In this document: in pieces, positions 25,520 through 33,328 of the stretch | Position numbering within the stretch: position 1 is the first letter of the stretch | Layout of the letters: each line of letters begins with the position of its first letter | NCBI GenBank assembly: GCA_016789025.1 | Contig: JAEURC010000050.1 | Span: forward strand, 81,105 to 145,104 | Direction of reading: 5' to 3' | DNA from: Anaerolineales bacterium | Lineage (GTDB): Bacteria > Chloroflexota > Anaerolineae > Anaerolineales > Villigracilaceae | Length of the DNA: 64,000 nucleotides | Notes under the pieces: generated by a model | Seen by the model: the letters and a program-made list of their open reading frames with translations, nothing else | What the model was told of the DNA's origin: nothing | The model's database searches: none | Made by a program: the position numbers and the translations under genes

Positions 25520-26830
25520 TCACTGCGCCGCATCTACCATCGCATTCGCCGCTTCATTAATACTGTTGGCGGCTTCTTCGGCGGTTTGGTTTCCTTGAAT
25601 GGCGTCGAGGATGGTCGGGTAGATGATCTCATACGCCAGTTGATCGGGGTCGGTCAGGTTGCCCTGATACGCGCCCGCATCCAGGATCGGAAGAACGGCG
25701 GCGGCGAACGGGACGGCTTCCACGTACTTCGGATCCGCCGCAACGGACCTCATCGCAGGGATGGTGGCGGAATGAGAGTTGAAGTACAACACATTCGCCT
25801 CATTTGCGCCGAGGAAGGAGGCAAGTTTCCATGCGATCTCAGGATTCTTTGTGCTCTTGCCAACCACGTAGCCCCATCCGCCCACCGAGACGAACTTGTG
25901 CTCAGAACCCATCATCGGCGGCAGGGAGACATAATCGAATTTCAGGTCGGGATATCCGATCTTCGCATCGCCCGCATACCATGAGCCCAGCACGCCAATG
26001 GCGTTGTGTCCCTGCGCGAACGAATCGCCGACCCATTCGCTGTCTGCATTGAAGATGATCGGGTCAACGATCTTATCTTTCTGCGCCATGTCCATTAACT
26101 TTTGGATGGTCGCAACCGCTTCAGGCGAATTGAAATTGAAGTGTTTGCCGTCTTCAGCGAAGTAGTTGCCGCCCTGTTCCAAAATGCCCGCCAGGAAGTA
26201 GGTGAACAACTGATCGCTGTTGGTATAGTGCATACCTGCCACGGTCATCACGCCGTCCGAGCCAACTTGAGTCAATTTCTTCGCATCGGCAACGACCGCA
26301 TCCCAGTTCGCCCACGCAGGCGGATAAGCCAACCCAGCCGCTTCGAACAACGCGGGGTTCACGTAGGCGCCGCCGTATTCGAGATTGTATTCGGCAGGGA
26401 AGCCGTACAACTTGCCGTCGCAGGTCTGACCACCGAGCGGCGCATCATAAAAGATTCCCTTTGCCTGATCGAGCGTCATCACATTCGCAGGCACTTCGAG
26501 CAGTTGTCCGCCCGAGGCGTAGCGGCAGGTGTATCCGCCAGGGATGAGGATCACATCCGCTGTGTTACCAGCAGGAAGCGAAGTCTGGATCGTCTGAATG
26601 AACACATCCCACGGGAAGGTCTCGTACTTGATGATCACATTCGGGTCGGCTTTCATGAAGTCATCGAACATCTTTTGATTCGCCTCGTTGAACGCGGGCG
26701 CCTGATGTCCCCACACACGGATCACAATCGGCTCGGTGGACGCGGGCGCGTCCGTTGCGGCTGGCGCTCCGCCTCCGCATGCGGCAAGCACGAGGCTCGC
26801 CATCACAAAAACAAACATTAACTTTTTCAT
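25520..26830 (-). CDS. Sugar-binding lipoprotein of ABC transporter (CUT1)
   Basis: A 436-residue solute-binding protein: signal peptide with lipobox LAAC (Cys 18), an Ala/Pro linker, then the family 1 extracellular binding fold (VIRVWGHQAPAFNEANQKMF, ADVILIPGGYTC, WANWDAVVADAKKLT, GVLGSWYAGDAK, WGYVVGKSTKNPEIAWKLAS). It should capture an oligosaccharide outside the membrane and deliver it to the permeases encoded next. Upstream is the SIS isomerase gene, 12 bases away, so all are in one transcript from the DeoR gene. Confidence 0.92.
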   Translation of the reverse strand: MKKLMFVFVMASLVLAACGGGAPAATDAPASTEPIVIRVWGHQAPAFNEANQKMFDDFMKADPNVIIKYETFPWDVFIQTIQTSLPAGNTADVILIPGGYTCRYASGGQLLEVPANVMTLDQAKGIFYDAPLGGQTCDGKLYGFPAEYNLEYGGAYVNPALFEAAGLAYPPAWANWDAVVADAKKLTQVGSDGVMTVAGMHYTNSDQLFTYFLAGILEQGGNYFAEDGKHFNFNSPEAVATIQKLMDMAQKDKIVDPIIFNADSEWVGDSFAQGHNAIGVLGSWYAGDAKIGYPDLKFDYVSLPPMMGSEHKFVSVGGWGYVVGKSTKNPEIAWKLASFLGANEANVLYFNSHSATIPAMRSVAADPKYVEAVPFAAAVLPILDAGAYQGNLTDPDQLAYEIIYPTILDAIQGNQTAEEAANSINEAANAMVDAAQ

Positions 26831-26842
26831 GCTTCTCTCCTT

Positions 26843-27868
26843 TTATAGATTTAATTTCACCACCGCCGTCAAATTGTTCGGACGGTCGGGATTCAAACCT
26901 TTCGCCAACGAACGATAGAACGCCATGAGCTGGAACACGGGCAGATACAGGACTCCACGCACCTCCTCTGGGATATGCGACTCAAAACTGACATCCGCTT
27001 CATTCTCACCGACGGCTGATACAGTTCCCCCAAGCGCTTCCATCTCTTCGAGCACTTTCGCCTCGTGAGCGCGGTTCGCCTCCGACAACATCCCCACCAC
27101 GACGGTGTTTTGATTCACCATGCTCATCGGTCCATGGCGGAACTCCAAGAAGTGGAACGGTTCGCTGTGAGTGAGCGTCATCTCTTTCATCTTGAGATTC
27201 ACCTCGCACGCCAACCCATAACGGATGCCCGAGCCGAGAAAATAAAACCTGTCGAACGACAAATTCTCCCCAATTCTCTTCGCCCATTCCTCATAATTAT
27301 CAATTACCCAATTACCAATTCTCGGCAACTCCACCATCGCAGAAACCAAATCCTCCCTCCCCGCCATCTTCGCGCATAAAGCCGTCACCACCACATACAT
27401 CGAAGCGAACGAACGCGTCTGCGCAATGGACTGTTCCTGTCCTTTGTCAATCACAATATTTACATCGGCAAGCCGCGATAGAACTTCGTCGTAATTACTG
27501 ATGACCAACACATCTCCGCGTTTTTCCGCTTTGAATTTCTCAACGGCTTTGATCGTTTCGGTCGTCGTCCCAGAACGGCTGATGGCAACGAGCAAAGAGC
27601 GCAAACTGGAAGTTTGCGGCACGACCAATTGTGGATTCAATAACAATTCTCCGCCAGGGATGGCGTGCGCAGAGCGACCTGTCAGTTCGGTATACAAAGC
27701 CGCCGCCGCGAGTGAGAGGTAGTAAGTGGAGCCACAGCCAATGAAAACGACCTGGTCGTAGTCGCCAGCCTTGGGGGAGTCTGAAGCGCGCACTACATCC
27801 AGCGCTTGCGCCCAGGCTTCGGTCTGAGTCTTGATCTCGTTGTAGGTGTGATAGTTAGTTGGTTGCAT
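26843..27868 (-). CDS. SIS-domain sugar isomerase/deaminase, AgaS-like
   Basis: A 341-residue protein with two SIS domains: VFIGCGSTYYLSLAAAALYT, SRSGTTTETIKAV, and later FLGSGIRYGLACEVNLKMKE and HGPMSMVNQNTVVVG, closing with LTAVVKLNL. This is the GlmS C-terminal/AgaS layout without a glutaminase domain. AgaS removes ammonia from galactosamine-6-phosphate to give tagatose-6-phosphate, which would feed the PfkB kinase and LacD aldolase of the same locus. The substrate is inferred; glucosamine or fructosamine phosphates are alternatives. A short AATTACC-type word repeat lies within its coding region at 27296-27322. Confidence 0.87.
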   Translation of the reverse strand: MQPTNYHTYNEIKTQTEAWAQALDVVRASDSPKAGDYDQVVFIGCGSTYYLSLAAAALYTELTGRSAHAIPGGELLLNPQLVVPQTSSLRSLLVAISRSGTTTETIKAVEKFKAEKRGDVLVISNYDEVLSRLADVNIVIDKGQEQSIAQTRSFASMYVVVTALCAKMAGREDLVSAMVELPRIGNWVIDNYEEWAKRIGENLSFDRFYFLGSGIRYGLACEVNLKMKEMTLTHSEPFHFLEFRHGPMSMVNQNTVVVGMLSEANRAHEAKVLEEMEALGGTVSAVGENEADVSFESHIPEEVRGVLYLPVFQLMAFYRSLAKGLNPDRPNNLTAVVKLNL

Positions 27869-27909
27869 AGTCTCGTCGTTTCATAGTCTTACAGATCATT
27901 GTTCACTGA

Positions 27910-28950
27910 TCATTGATTACTGAATTTCAACACTCTCTCGGCATTATCACGATACACTTTTTTCAACACATCATCAGGCAGATACAAACCATATGCGTAG
28001 AAACGTCCCTGCCCAGGGACTTCGCTGGTGTTGTAATTGAAATATTCGTCGTCGGTTTCGAGCAGGCGATAACTCAAGCGATACGCGTCAAGGTCAGGAC
28101 TCATGTCTGAGCCGTAGAGGATGCGGTCTTGATATTGGATGAAAAATTTTCGCGAGGCATAAGGCTGGCGACCAAGCTCGCCGAAACGCGCAGAGATGTC
28201 AATGTAATAGTTCGGGCAGTCATCGAACATTTTCCCCACCCAACCGAGGTTCTCGCCATAACATCCCACATGCGCGCCGATGAACGTCGTGTTGCGATGA
28301 CGCGTCACCAAATTCTTGAAACCATCCATGATGTGCATGAACGATGGAAACGGCGGACTGGTAAACGCCCAATCGGGATGCTCGCCGATCTCCTCCCAGC
28401 GTTCGTTGGTCTCGTCGATCGGATCGAAGAATGCAACGGGGTCGGCAACGTGAATGAGCACAGGCAAACTCAATTCGCCTGCCGTTTCCCAGATCGGGAT
28501 GAGGCGTTCATCGTCCACATCCGCTAATTTGCCTGTGTGATCTTTGACGTGCAAACCGAACGGCTTCCAGATCTTGAGTCCCTGCGCGCCGCGTTCTTTT
28601 TGCGCGACCAAACGCTTCGCCGCCCACGCTGGGAATTGATCTCCCAACTCCTGCCATTTGCCCCAGTCCACGCCGCCGAAAATTTGAAATCGCTCAGGCG
28701 CGCCTTCCTTGAAGTGTTTGAGATGCGCATCGAGGATGTCTTCGCCCCAGCCGCCGTCGAGGTCAACGTAATGGGTCACGCCTGCTTCATCGAGCAGATC
28801 GAGCAACTCACTCAACGGTTTCCTATCCCATCCGCCGCCGAACGGTTCGCCGAGATGATCATGCGCGTCAATAACGGGGAAGCGTGGCTTGTCTACCAGC
28901 GTGGTCTTTGTAACAAGCTTTGACTGCGGACGAAAATCTTTGAGAAGCAT
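27910..28950 (-). CDS. Amidohydrolase-family metal-dependent hydrolase
   Basis: I use the ATG at 28950 (346 residues; start MLLKDFRPQ), with TTGGAAC upstream; a longer start at 28998 would run through a hairpin. It is a TIM-barrel amidohydrolase of the COG2159 type: VIDAHDHLGEPFG (metal-binding HxH), PVLIHVADPVAF, FIGAHVGCYGENL and ILYGSDMSPD. Family members are hydrolases, lactonases or decarboxylases. In this locus it could deacetylate a GalNAc derivative or open a lactone, but it is not a NagA/AgaA-type sequence. It lies between DeoR and AgaS-like genes. Confidence 0.82.
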   Translation of the reverse strand: MLLKDFRPQSKLVTKTTLVDKPRFPVIDAHDHLGEPFGGGWDRKPLSELLDLLDEAGVTHYVDLDGGWGEDILDAHLKHFKEGAPERFQIFGGVDWGKWQELGDQFPAWAAKRLVAQKERGAQGLKIWKPFGLHVKDHTGKLADVDDERLIPIWETAGELSLPVLIHVADPVAFFDPIDETNERWEEIGEHPDWAFTSPPFPSFMHIMDGFKNLVTRHRNTTFIGAHVGCYGENLGWVGKMFDDCPNYYIDISARFGELGRQPYASRKFFIQYQDRILYGSDMSPDLDAYRLSYRLLETDDEYFNYNTSEVPGQGRFYAYGLYLPDDVLKKVYRDNAERVLKFSNQ

Positions 28951-28965
28951 GTTGTTCCAATCTCT

Positions 28966-28984
28966 GTCACGCGGGAAGCGTGAC
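28966..28984. repeat. Small hairpin between deoR-type and amidohydrolase genes
   Basis: GTCACGC-GGGAA-GCGTGAC, a perfect 7 bp stem, lies between the DeoR-type stop at 28985 and the amidohydrolase ATG at 28950. Confidence 0.55.
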
Positions 28985-29758
28985 CTACGCGATAACAACT
29001 TCGATATTGATCTTTTTCAACGAGTTCAAGAATTTCTTTTCTGCGTTCGTGTCGGTAACGAAGATATGGATGGAATTCAACGGCGCGAGCAGGGCGGTCG
29101 CCACACGATTGATCTTCGTGTGATCCGCCGCGATGATGACCGTCTGCCCGATCTTCAGGATGGCGCGGTCGGTGAGGGTTTCGGGAAGATAGTCGTTCGT
29201 CAGACCGTGTTCAAGGCTGATGCCGCGCGTGCCCATGATGACCTTATCCACGCGCAGTTCGGCTAATGCTTGTTGGGTGATGTGACCAATGAATGAAAGT
29301 TCGCTCTCGCGTAATTGTCCGCCCAATGAGACAACGGTGATGTCTTTGATACCCGCCAGCGCGTTCAACACAGCCAGCGAGTTGGTGACGACCGTGAGGT
29401 TTTTTCGCTCACGCAGATACTTCGCTGTTTCGAGCACGGTCGTCCCTGAACCGAGGAAGACCGTCTCGCCATCGGCGATCAAATCTGCGGCGGCGCGTCC
29501 GATGCCGAACTTTTCATCCGCTTGTTCGCCTTCGCGCTGAAGGATCGGCAACTCAGGCGGAGCCTGCTCCACGGCGATCACGCCGCCATGCACGCGTTGG
29601 GCTTTGCCTTGCGAAGCGAGCGCTTCCAAGTCGCGCCGAGCCGTGGCTTCGCTGATCTCGAATTGATTTACGATCTCGGTCACGCTCAAACGTCCCTGCC
29701 GCGTGAGCAGGGAAAGGATCTGTTTTTGCCGTTCGGGAGTGGGCGTGAATTCGCTCAT
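28985..29758 (-). CDS. DeoR/GlpR-family transcriptional regulator
   Basis: A 257-residue DeoR regulator: N-terminal helix-turn-helix PERQKQILSLLTRQGRLSVT, ISEATARRDLEALASQGKAQ, RVHGG, then a sugar-phosphate-binding ISOCOT domain (IGRAAADLIADGETVFLGSG, TVVTNSLAVLNAL, IIAADHTKINRVATALLAP). It heads the galactosamine locus and is the likely repressor, released by a pathway sugar phosphate such as tagatose-6-phosphate or galactosamine-6-phosphate (AgaR-like role). Confidence 0.92.
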   Translation of the reverse strand: MSEFTPTPERQKQILSLLTRQGRLSVTEIVNQFEISEATARRDLEALASQGKAQRVHGGVIAVEQAPPELPILQREGEQADEKFGIGRAAADLIADGETVFLGSGTTVLETAKYLRERKNLTVVTNSLAVLNALAGIKDITVVSLGGQLRESELSFIGHITQQALAELRVDKVIMGTRGISLEHGLTNDYLPETLTDRAILKIGQTVIIAADHTKINRVATALLAPLNSIHIFVTDTNAEKKFLNSLKKINIEVVIA

Positions 29759-29784
29759 AACCGCTCAAAAATCAATCACAAGCA

Positions 29785-29812
29785 ATCATACTGTATTTTC
29801 GGGAAATTTCAA
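29785..29812 (-). promoter_or_regulatory. Probable promoter of the deoR-headed galactosamine operon
   Basis: On the minus strand: TTGAAA (29812-29807), 16-base spacer, TATGAT (29790-29785), 27 bases before the ATG. The repeated word CAATCA (29773-29778 and 29784-29789) overlaps the -10 and may be part of the DeoR operator. Confidence 0.6.
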
Positions 29813-29830
29813 GAGGTAATTTTGGGAATC

Positions 29831-29857
29831 AAAAAAGCGACCCGTACCGAGTCGCTT
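29831..29857 (-). terminator. Rho-independent terminator after the second Afu-like operon
   Basis: AAGCGAC (29835-29841) and GTCGCTT (29851-29857) pair around nine bases. On the minus strand the stem is followed by TTTTTT. The 160 bases from here to the stop at 30018 hold no gene I can see. Confidence 0.8.
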
Positions 29858-30017
29858 CTGAAACTTCGCTTCATAGCGACGATAGGTGTTCGTTCATTTC
29901 TTGATGACTTTTTCTTTGTTTGGTGGGTACACGATTTTGTAACCTGAATTTCTACCCCTATCCCGGATATGTACCCTGCGAGAAAGATTCATTTGCAGGG
30001 TGGCGATGGGGAAATCA

Positions 30018-30962
30018 CTATATTTCCGATTTTCTTTCCATCACATTGTTCAAGAGATAAATCGACTTCCTCACGCCTTCGATGGGAGACAGGCTGTAAT
30101 CCTCATGTTCGATGCTTAACACATCGTCGTATCCATTTTGCTTTAACTGAATGACAAAATCACGCCACCAAAGTTCGGCGTGACCATAACCCAGCGTGAC
30201 ATAGTTCCAGGAACGTTCCGTGACGCGGTCGTTCGGTTTGGTTTCCAACAAGGTATTGATCTCGCTGTTATGTGAATCGATGCGCGTGTCCTTGGCGTGA
30301 ACGTGATAGATCGCACCGCGAAGTTGACGTATGGAACGCAACGGATCGCCTCCCATCCAGAAGGCGTGGCTGGGGTCGAAATTCACACCCACGATCCCGC
30401 CTGTTGTGTCGCGTAATCTGAGAAACGTCTCTGTATTGTAGACGAGCTGATGCGCATGTTGTTCAACACAAATCTGTTCGATGCCGTTCTCACGCGCGTG
30501 ATGGACCAGATCGCGCCAATACGGAATGGCGACATCCTCCCATTGATACCGCAAGATGTCGTGACATTCAGGCGGCCAGGCTGTCGTGATCCAATTCGCA
30601 TTCTGATCGCCCGGACCACCGGGCAAGCCAGACATCATCACAACCCTGCGAACGCCGAGGAGTCGCGCCAGCTTCATTGTATTTCGTACTACCCGATCGT
30701 TGGATTTCCCCCGCTCTCCGGGAGCCAGTTGATTGCCAGAGCAATTCAGCGCGTCGATTTCCAAGCCATGATCGTGTATTTTGGACAAGAAGTTTTTACG
30801 TTCCGATTCGTTCTCCAGCAGAAGGTCAAGATTCACATGCGGCACGCTGGACCAACCTCCACAACACAACTCCAGAGTTTCTACGCCAAGTTGGGCGACT
30901 ATTTTCAGCATTTCATCGAACGGCAAATGCCCCAAACTATCTGTGTTTAAACCGATGCGCAT
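30018..30962 (-). CDS. Sugar phosphate isomerase/epimerase (TIM barrel)
   Basis: A 314-residue xylose-isomerase-like TIM barrel: MRIGLNTDSLGHLPFDEMLK, VETLELCCGG, ICVEQHAHQLVYNTETFL, VGVNFDPSHAFWMGGDP, IYHVHAKDTRID and VLSIEHEDYSLSPIEGV, with the metal-binding Glu/Asp/His/Glu set. Relatives include IolE, hydroxypyruvate isomerases and 3-keto-sugar epimerases. It is 17 bases downstream of a Gfo/Idh/MocA dehydrogenase gene, a pairing often used to oxidise and then isomerise or dehydrate a sugar or inositol. Last gene of its operon. Confidence 0.87.
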   Translation of the reverse strand: MRIGLNTDSLGHLPFDEMLKIVAQLGVETLELCCGGWSSVPHVNLDLLLENESERKNFLSKIHDHGLEIDALNCSGNQLAPGERGKSNDRVVRNTMKLARLLGVRRVVMMSGLPGGPGDQNANWITTAWPPECHDILRYQWEDVAIPYWRDLVHHARENGIEQICVEQHAHQLVYNTETFLRLRDTTGGIVGVNFDPSHAFWMGGDPLRSIRQLRGAIYHVHAKDTRIDSHNSEINTLLETKPNDRVTERSWNYVTLGYGHAELWWRDFVIQLKQNGYDDVLSIEHEDYSLSPIEGVRKSIYLLNNVMERKSEI

Positions 30963-30979
30963 GGTATGTTCCTTTGCTG

Positions 30980-32161
30980 TTACTGATCCACGTCTGTGTC
31001 AAACTCGCTCACGCGCACCCAGCGGCGTTCCCGGCAGGACACATCCACGGCGTCAATGACCTTATTCACCTGATACGCAAAACGCACATCGGGCTGGGTT
31101 GGTTTCCCCAATGCGACCGCTGTGATCAGATCATGCGCTTCGATGATCTTCTGATCGTTATATCCCAGCCCGATTCCCGCCAAGCCGAAGAAGGCTTTAT
31201 AGCCGGGATGTTCCGGTCCAATGTAGATCGTCTTATATCCCTTTTCTCGATCCGGGTCTGTGTGACGATACAACTGAATTTCGTTCATTCGTTCCTGCGT
31301 GTAAAACAAACTGCCTCGTGTGCCTTGAATCTCATAGCCTAGACCCAACTTGCGTCCCACGCCAATGCGACTCGTGCCAATCGTCCCGATCGCGCCATTC
31401 TCAAAACGGATGAGGAATTCCATGATGTCTTCGTTCTCAACAGAACGCATCTTCCCGCTGCTTTGAGCGGTCGCCGCATAGCCGGAGCCGGCATCCGGCA
31501 CGACTCGCTCGTTGATCTTCGTCGCATTCAATCCGCAGACTTCGACGATATCGCCCACTAGAAACTGGGCAAAGGCAATCGTATGGGAACCTAGATCGCC
31601 CAACGCGCCGGTCCCTGCCTGAGCACGATCCAGACGCCAACTGAACGGGATGTCTGGGTTCGCAAGAAAATCCTGGTCGAATGTGCCGCGAAATAAAGTG
31701 ATGTCGCCAAGTTCCCCCGATTCGATCATCTGCCGGGCAAAGGCTTGGGCGGGGTTTTTCAAGTAGTTGAATCCCACGATACTGATCACGCCAGCCTTTG
31801 CGACCGCCGCGACAATTCGCGCCGCATCGGCGGAGGTTGTTGCCAGCGGTTTCTCGCAGTAGATATGCTTGCCGGCTTGAGCCGCCGCGATCGCCATTTC
31901 CGCGTGCAGGGCATTAGGCGTTGTGATATCAACCACATCCACACGCGGATCGTTCACTACATCACGCCAGTTCGTTGTCCAGCGCGCAAAGCCAAACTCT
32001 CCAGCCCAGCGTTCCAGGGCTTTCGCGTCAACGTCTGCAACGATCTCCAGGACAGGTCTGCCCGGCTCATTGCCGAACACGAGAGGAACGTTTTGAAACG
32101 CTGTGGCATGAGCCTTCCCCATGCCGCCGGTGCCGATCAATCCAATGCGGATGTCTTTCAA
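30980..32161 (-). CDS. Gfo/Idh/MocA-family oxidoreductase
   Basis: A 393-residue NAD(P)-dependent dehydrogenase: RIGLIGTGGMGKAHATAFQN (Rossmann), VDVVDITTPNALHAEMAIAA, YCEKPLATT with the conserved Lys, GFNYLKNPAQ, and the beta-sheet domain with GALGDLGSHTIAFAQFLVGD supplying the His. It would oxidise a hydroxyl of a sugar or cyclitol. It is encoded between an Afu/Fbp-type ABC system and a TIM-barrel isomerase. Confidence 0.9.
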   Translation of the reverse strand: MKDIRIGLIGTGGMGKAHATAFQNVPLVFGNEPGRPVLEIVADVDAKALERWAGEFGFARWTTNWRDVVNDPRVDVVDITTPNALHAEMAIAAAQAGKHIYCEKPLATTSADAARIVAAVAKAGVISIVGFNYLKNPAQAFARQMIESGELGDITLFRGTFDQDFLANPDIPFSWRLDRAQAGTGALGDLGSHTIAFAQFLVGDIVEVCGLNATKINERVVPDAGSGYAATAQSSGKMRSVENEDIMEFLIRFENGAIGTIGTSRIGVGRKLGLGYEIQGTRGSLFYTQERMNEIQLYRHTDPDREKGYKTIYIGPEHPGYKAFFGLAGIGLGYNDQKIIEAHDLITAVALGKPTQPDVRFAYQVNKVIDAVDVSCRERRWVRVSEFDTDVDQ

Positions 32162-32214
32162 TGTTTATGCTCCATTCTTGATGGATATGGTGTTTGTGCT
32201 CGAAAGAAGAAGGA

Positions 32215-33303
32215 TCACTCAGCCGACTTGCCCTCGGGCAAAACTTGTATATGATCCTGGGCAAATTCCAGCGTGACGTTTTCCCCTTCCGCAAAAAGCT
32301 CGGTGACATGCGGATCGGTCTCTGTGCCTAAAATAGTTACCCCGCCAACATCCACCGTATATTCGATCATGTCGCCAAGATAAACTGCCTGACGGATGGT
32401 TCCCCGATACAGCCCGCCGCTCTTTCGGATCTGGATCATCTCAGGGCGGACGATCAAGGTGGCAGATTCTCCCTCGCGGAATTGATGTTTTACATTCGAT
32501 AACGTGATTGTCTCGCCCAGCGATTTGATCGTCGCGTTTGAATTTTGCTGCGCGAGGATCACCCCATCAATGAAGTTGGCTCGCCCAATGAAGTTTGCGA
32601 CAAAACGGCTGTTCGGGAAGCGGTAGATCTCTACCGGCGTTCCCACTTGTTCGATCAAGCCCTCGTTCATGACCACGATGCGGTCGGATAGCGTCATCGC
32701 TTCGATCTGGTCGTGAGTAACGTAGACGCTGGTGATATTCAGTTCTTTTTGGATCCTGCGGATCTCGGCGCGCATCTCCTCGCGAAGTTTTGCGTCCAGG
32801 TTCGAGAGCGGCTCATCCATCAGAAGAACCTTTGGCTCCATCACAAGCGCCCGCGCCAGAGCGACTCGCTGCTGCTGCCCGCCGGATAACTGCCCGGGGG
32901 CGCGATCTCCATATCCCCGCAGGTGGACCAAGTCCAAGACGCGTCCGACTCGTTCAGCAATCACATTTTTACTTAATCGCTGCACATTGAGTCCATAGGC
33001 GACATTTTCAAAAACGGTCAAGTGAGGAAAGAGCGCATAACTTTGAAAGACCATCGACATGTTTCGTTTGTGAGGCGGAAGCGAATTGATCTCCTGCTCA
33101 TCCAAAACGATCCTTCCCGAGGAAGGGAATTCGAATCCTGCGATCATACGCAATGTGGTGGTCTTTCCACAACCTGAGGGTCCCAGTAACGTTACCAGTT
33201 CGCCTTTTTGAATCTCCAGGTTCACATTTTGCACAGCCACGACCTCCCCCACATTGCCGCGCGAATGAAAGACCTTGGTGACGTTCTCCAGTGTTAAATA
33301 CAT
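32215..33303 (-). CDS. ABC transporter ATPase, PotA/FbpC/AfuC-type
   Basis: A 362-residue ATPase: Walker A GPSGCGKTT, Q-loop FQSYALFPH, signature LSGGQQQRVALARALV, Walker B VLLMDEPLSNLD, H-loop YVTHDQ, and a C-terminal TOBE domain (about 240-355) that may bind substrate or regulate. It energises the fused permease encoded 25 bases upstream. With the binding lipoprotein this gives the FbpABC/AfuABC layout, known for Fe3+ and for hexose phosphates. Confidence 0.92.
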   Translation of the reverse strand: MYLTLENVTKVFHSRGNVGEVVAVQNVNLEIQKGELVTLLGPSGCGKTTTLRMIAGFEFPSSGRIVLDEQEINSLPPHKRNMSMVFQSYALFPHLTVFENVAYGLNVQRLSKNVIAERVGRVLDLVHLRGYGDRAPGQLSGGQQQRVALARALVMEPKVLLMDEPLSNLDAKLREEMRAEIRRIQKELNITSVYVTHDQIEAMTLSDRIVVMNEGLIEQVGTPVEIYRFPNSRFVANFIGRANFIDGVILAQQNSNATIKSLGETITLSNVKHQFREGESATLIVRPEMIQIRKSGGLYRGTIRQAVYLGDMIEYTVDVGGVTILGTETDPHVTELFAEGENVTLEFAQDHIQVLPEGKSAE

Positions 33304-33328
33304 TGATGATTCCTCATATTCGAAGTGT

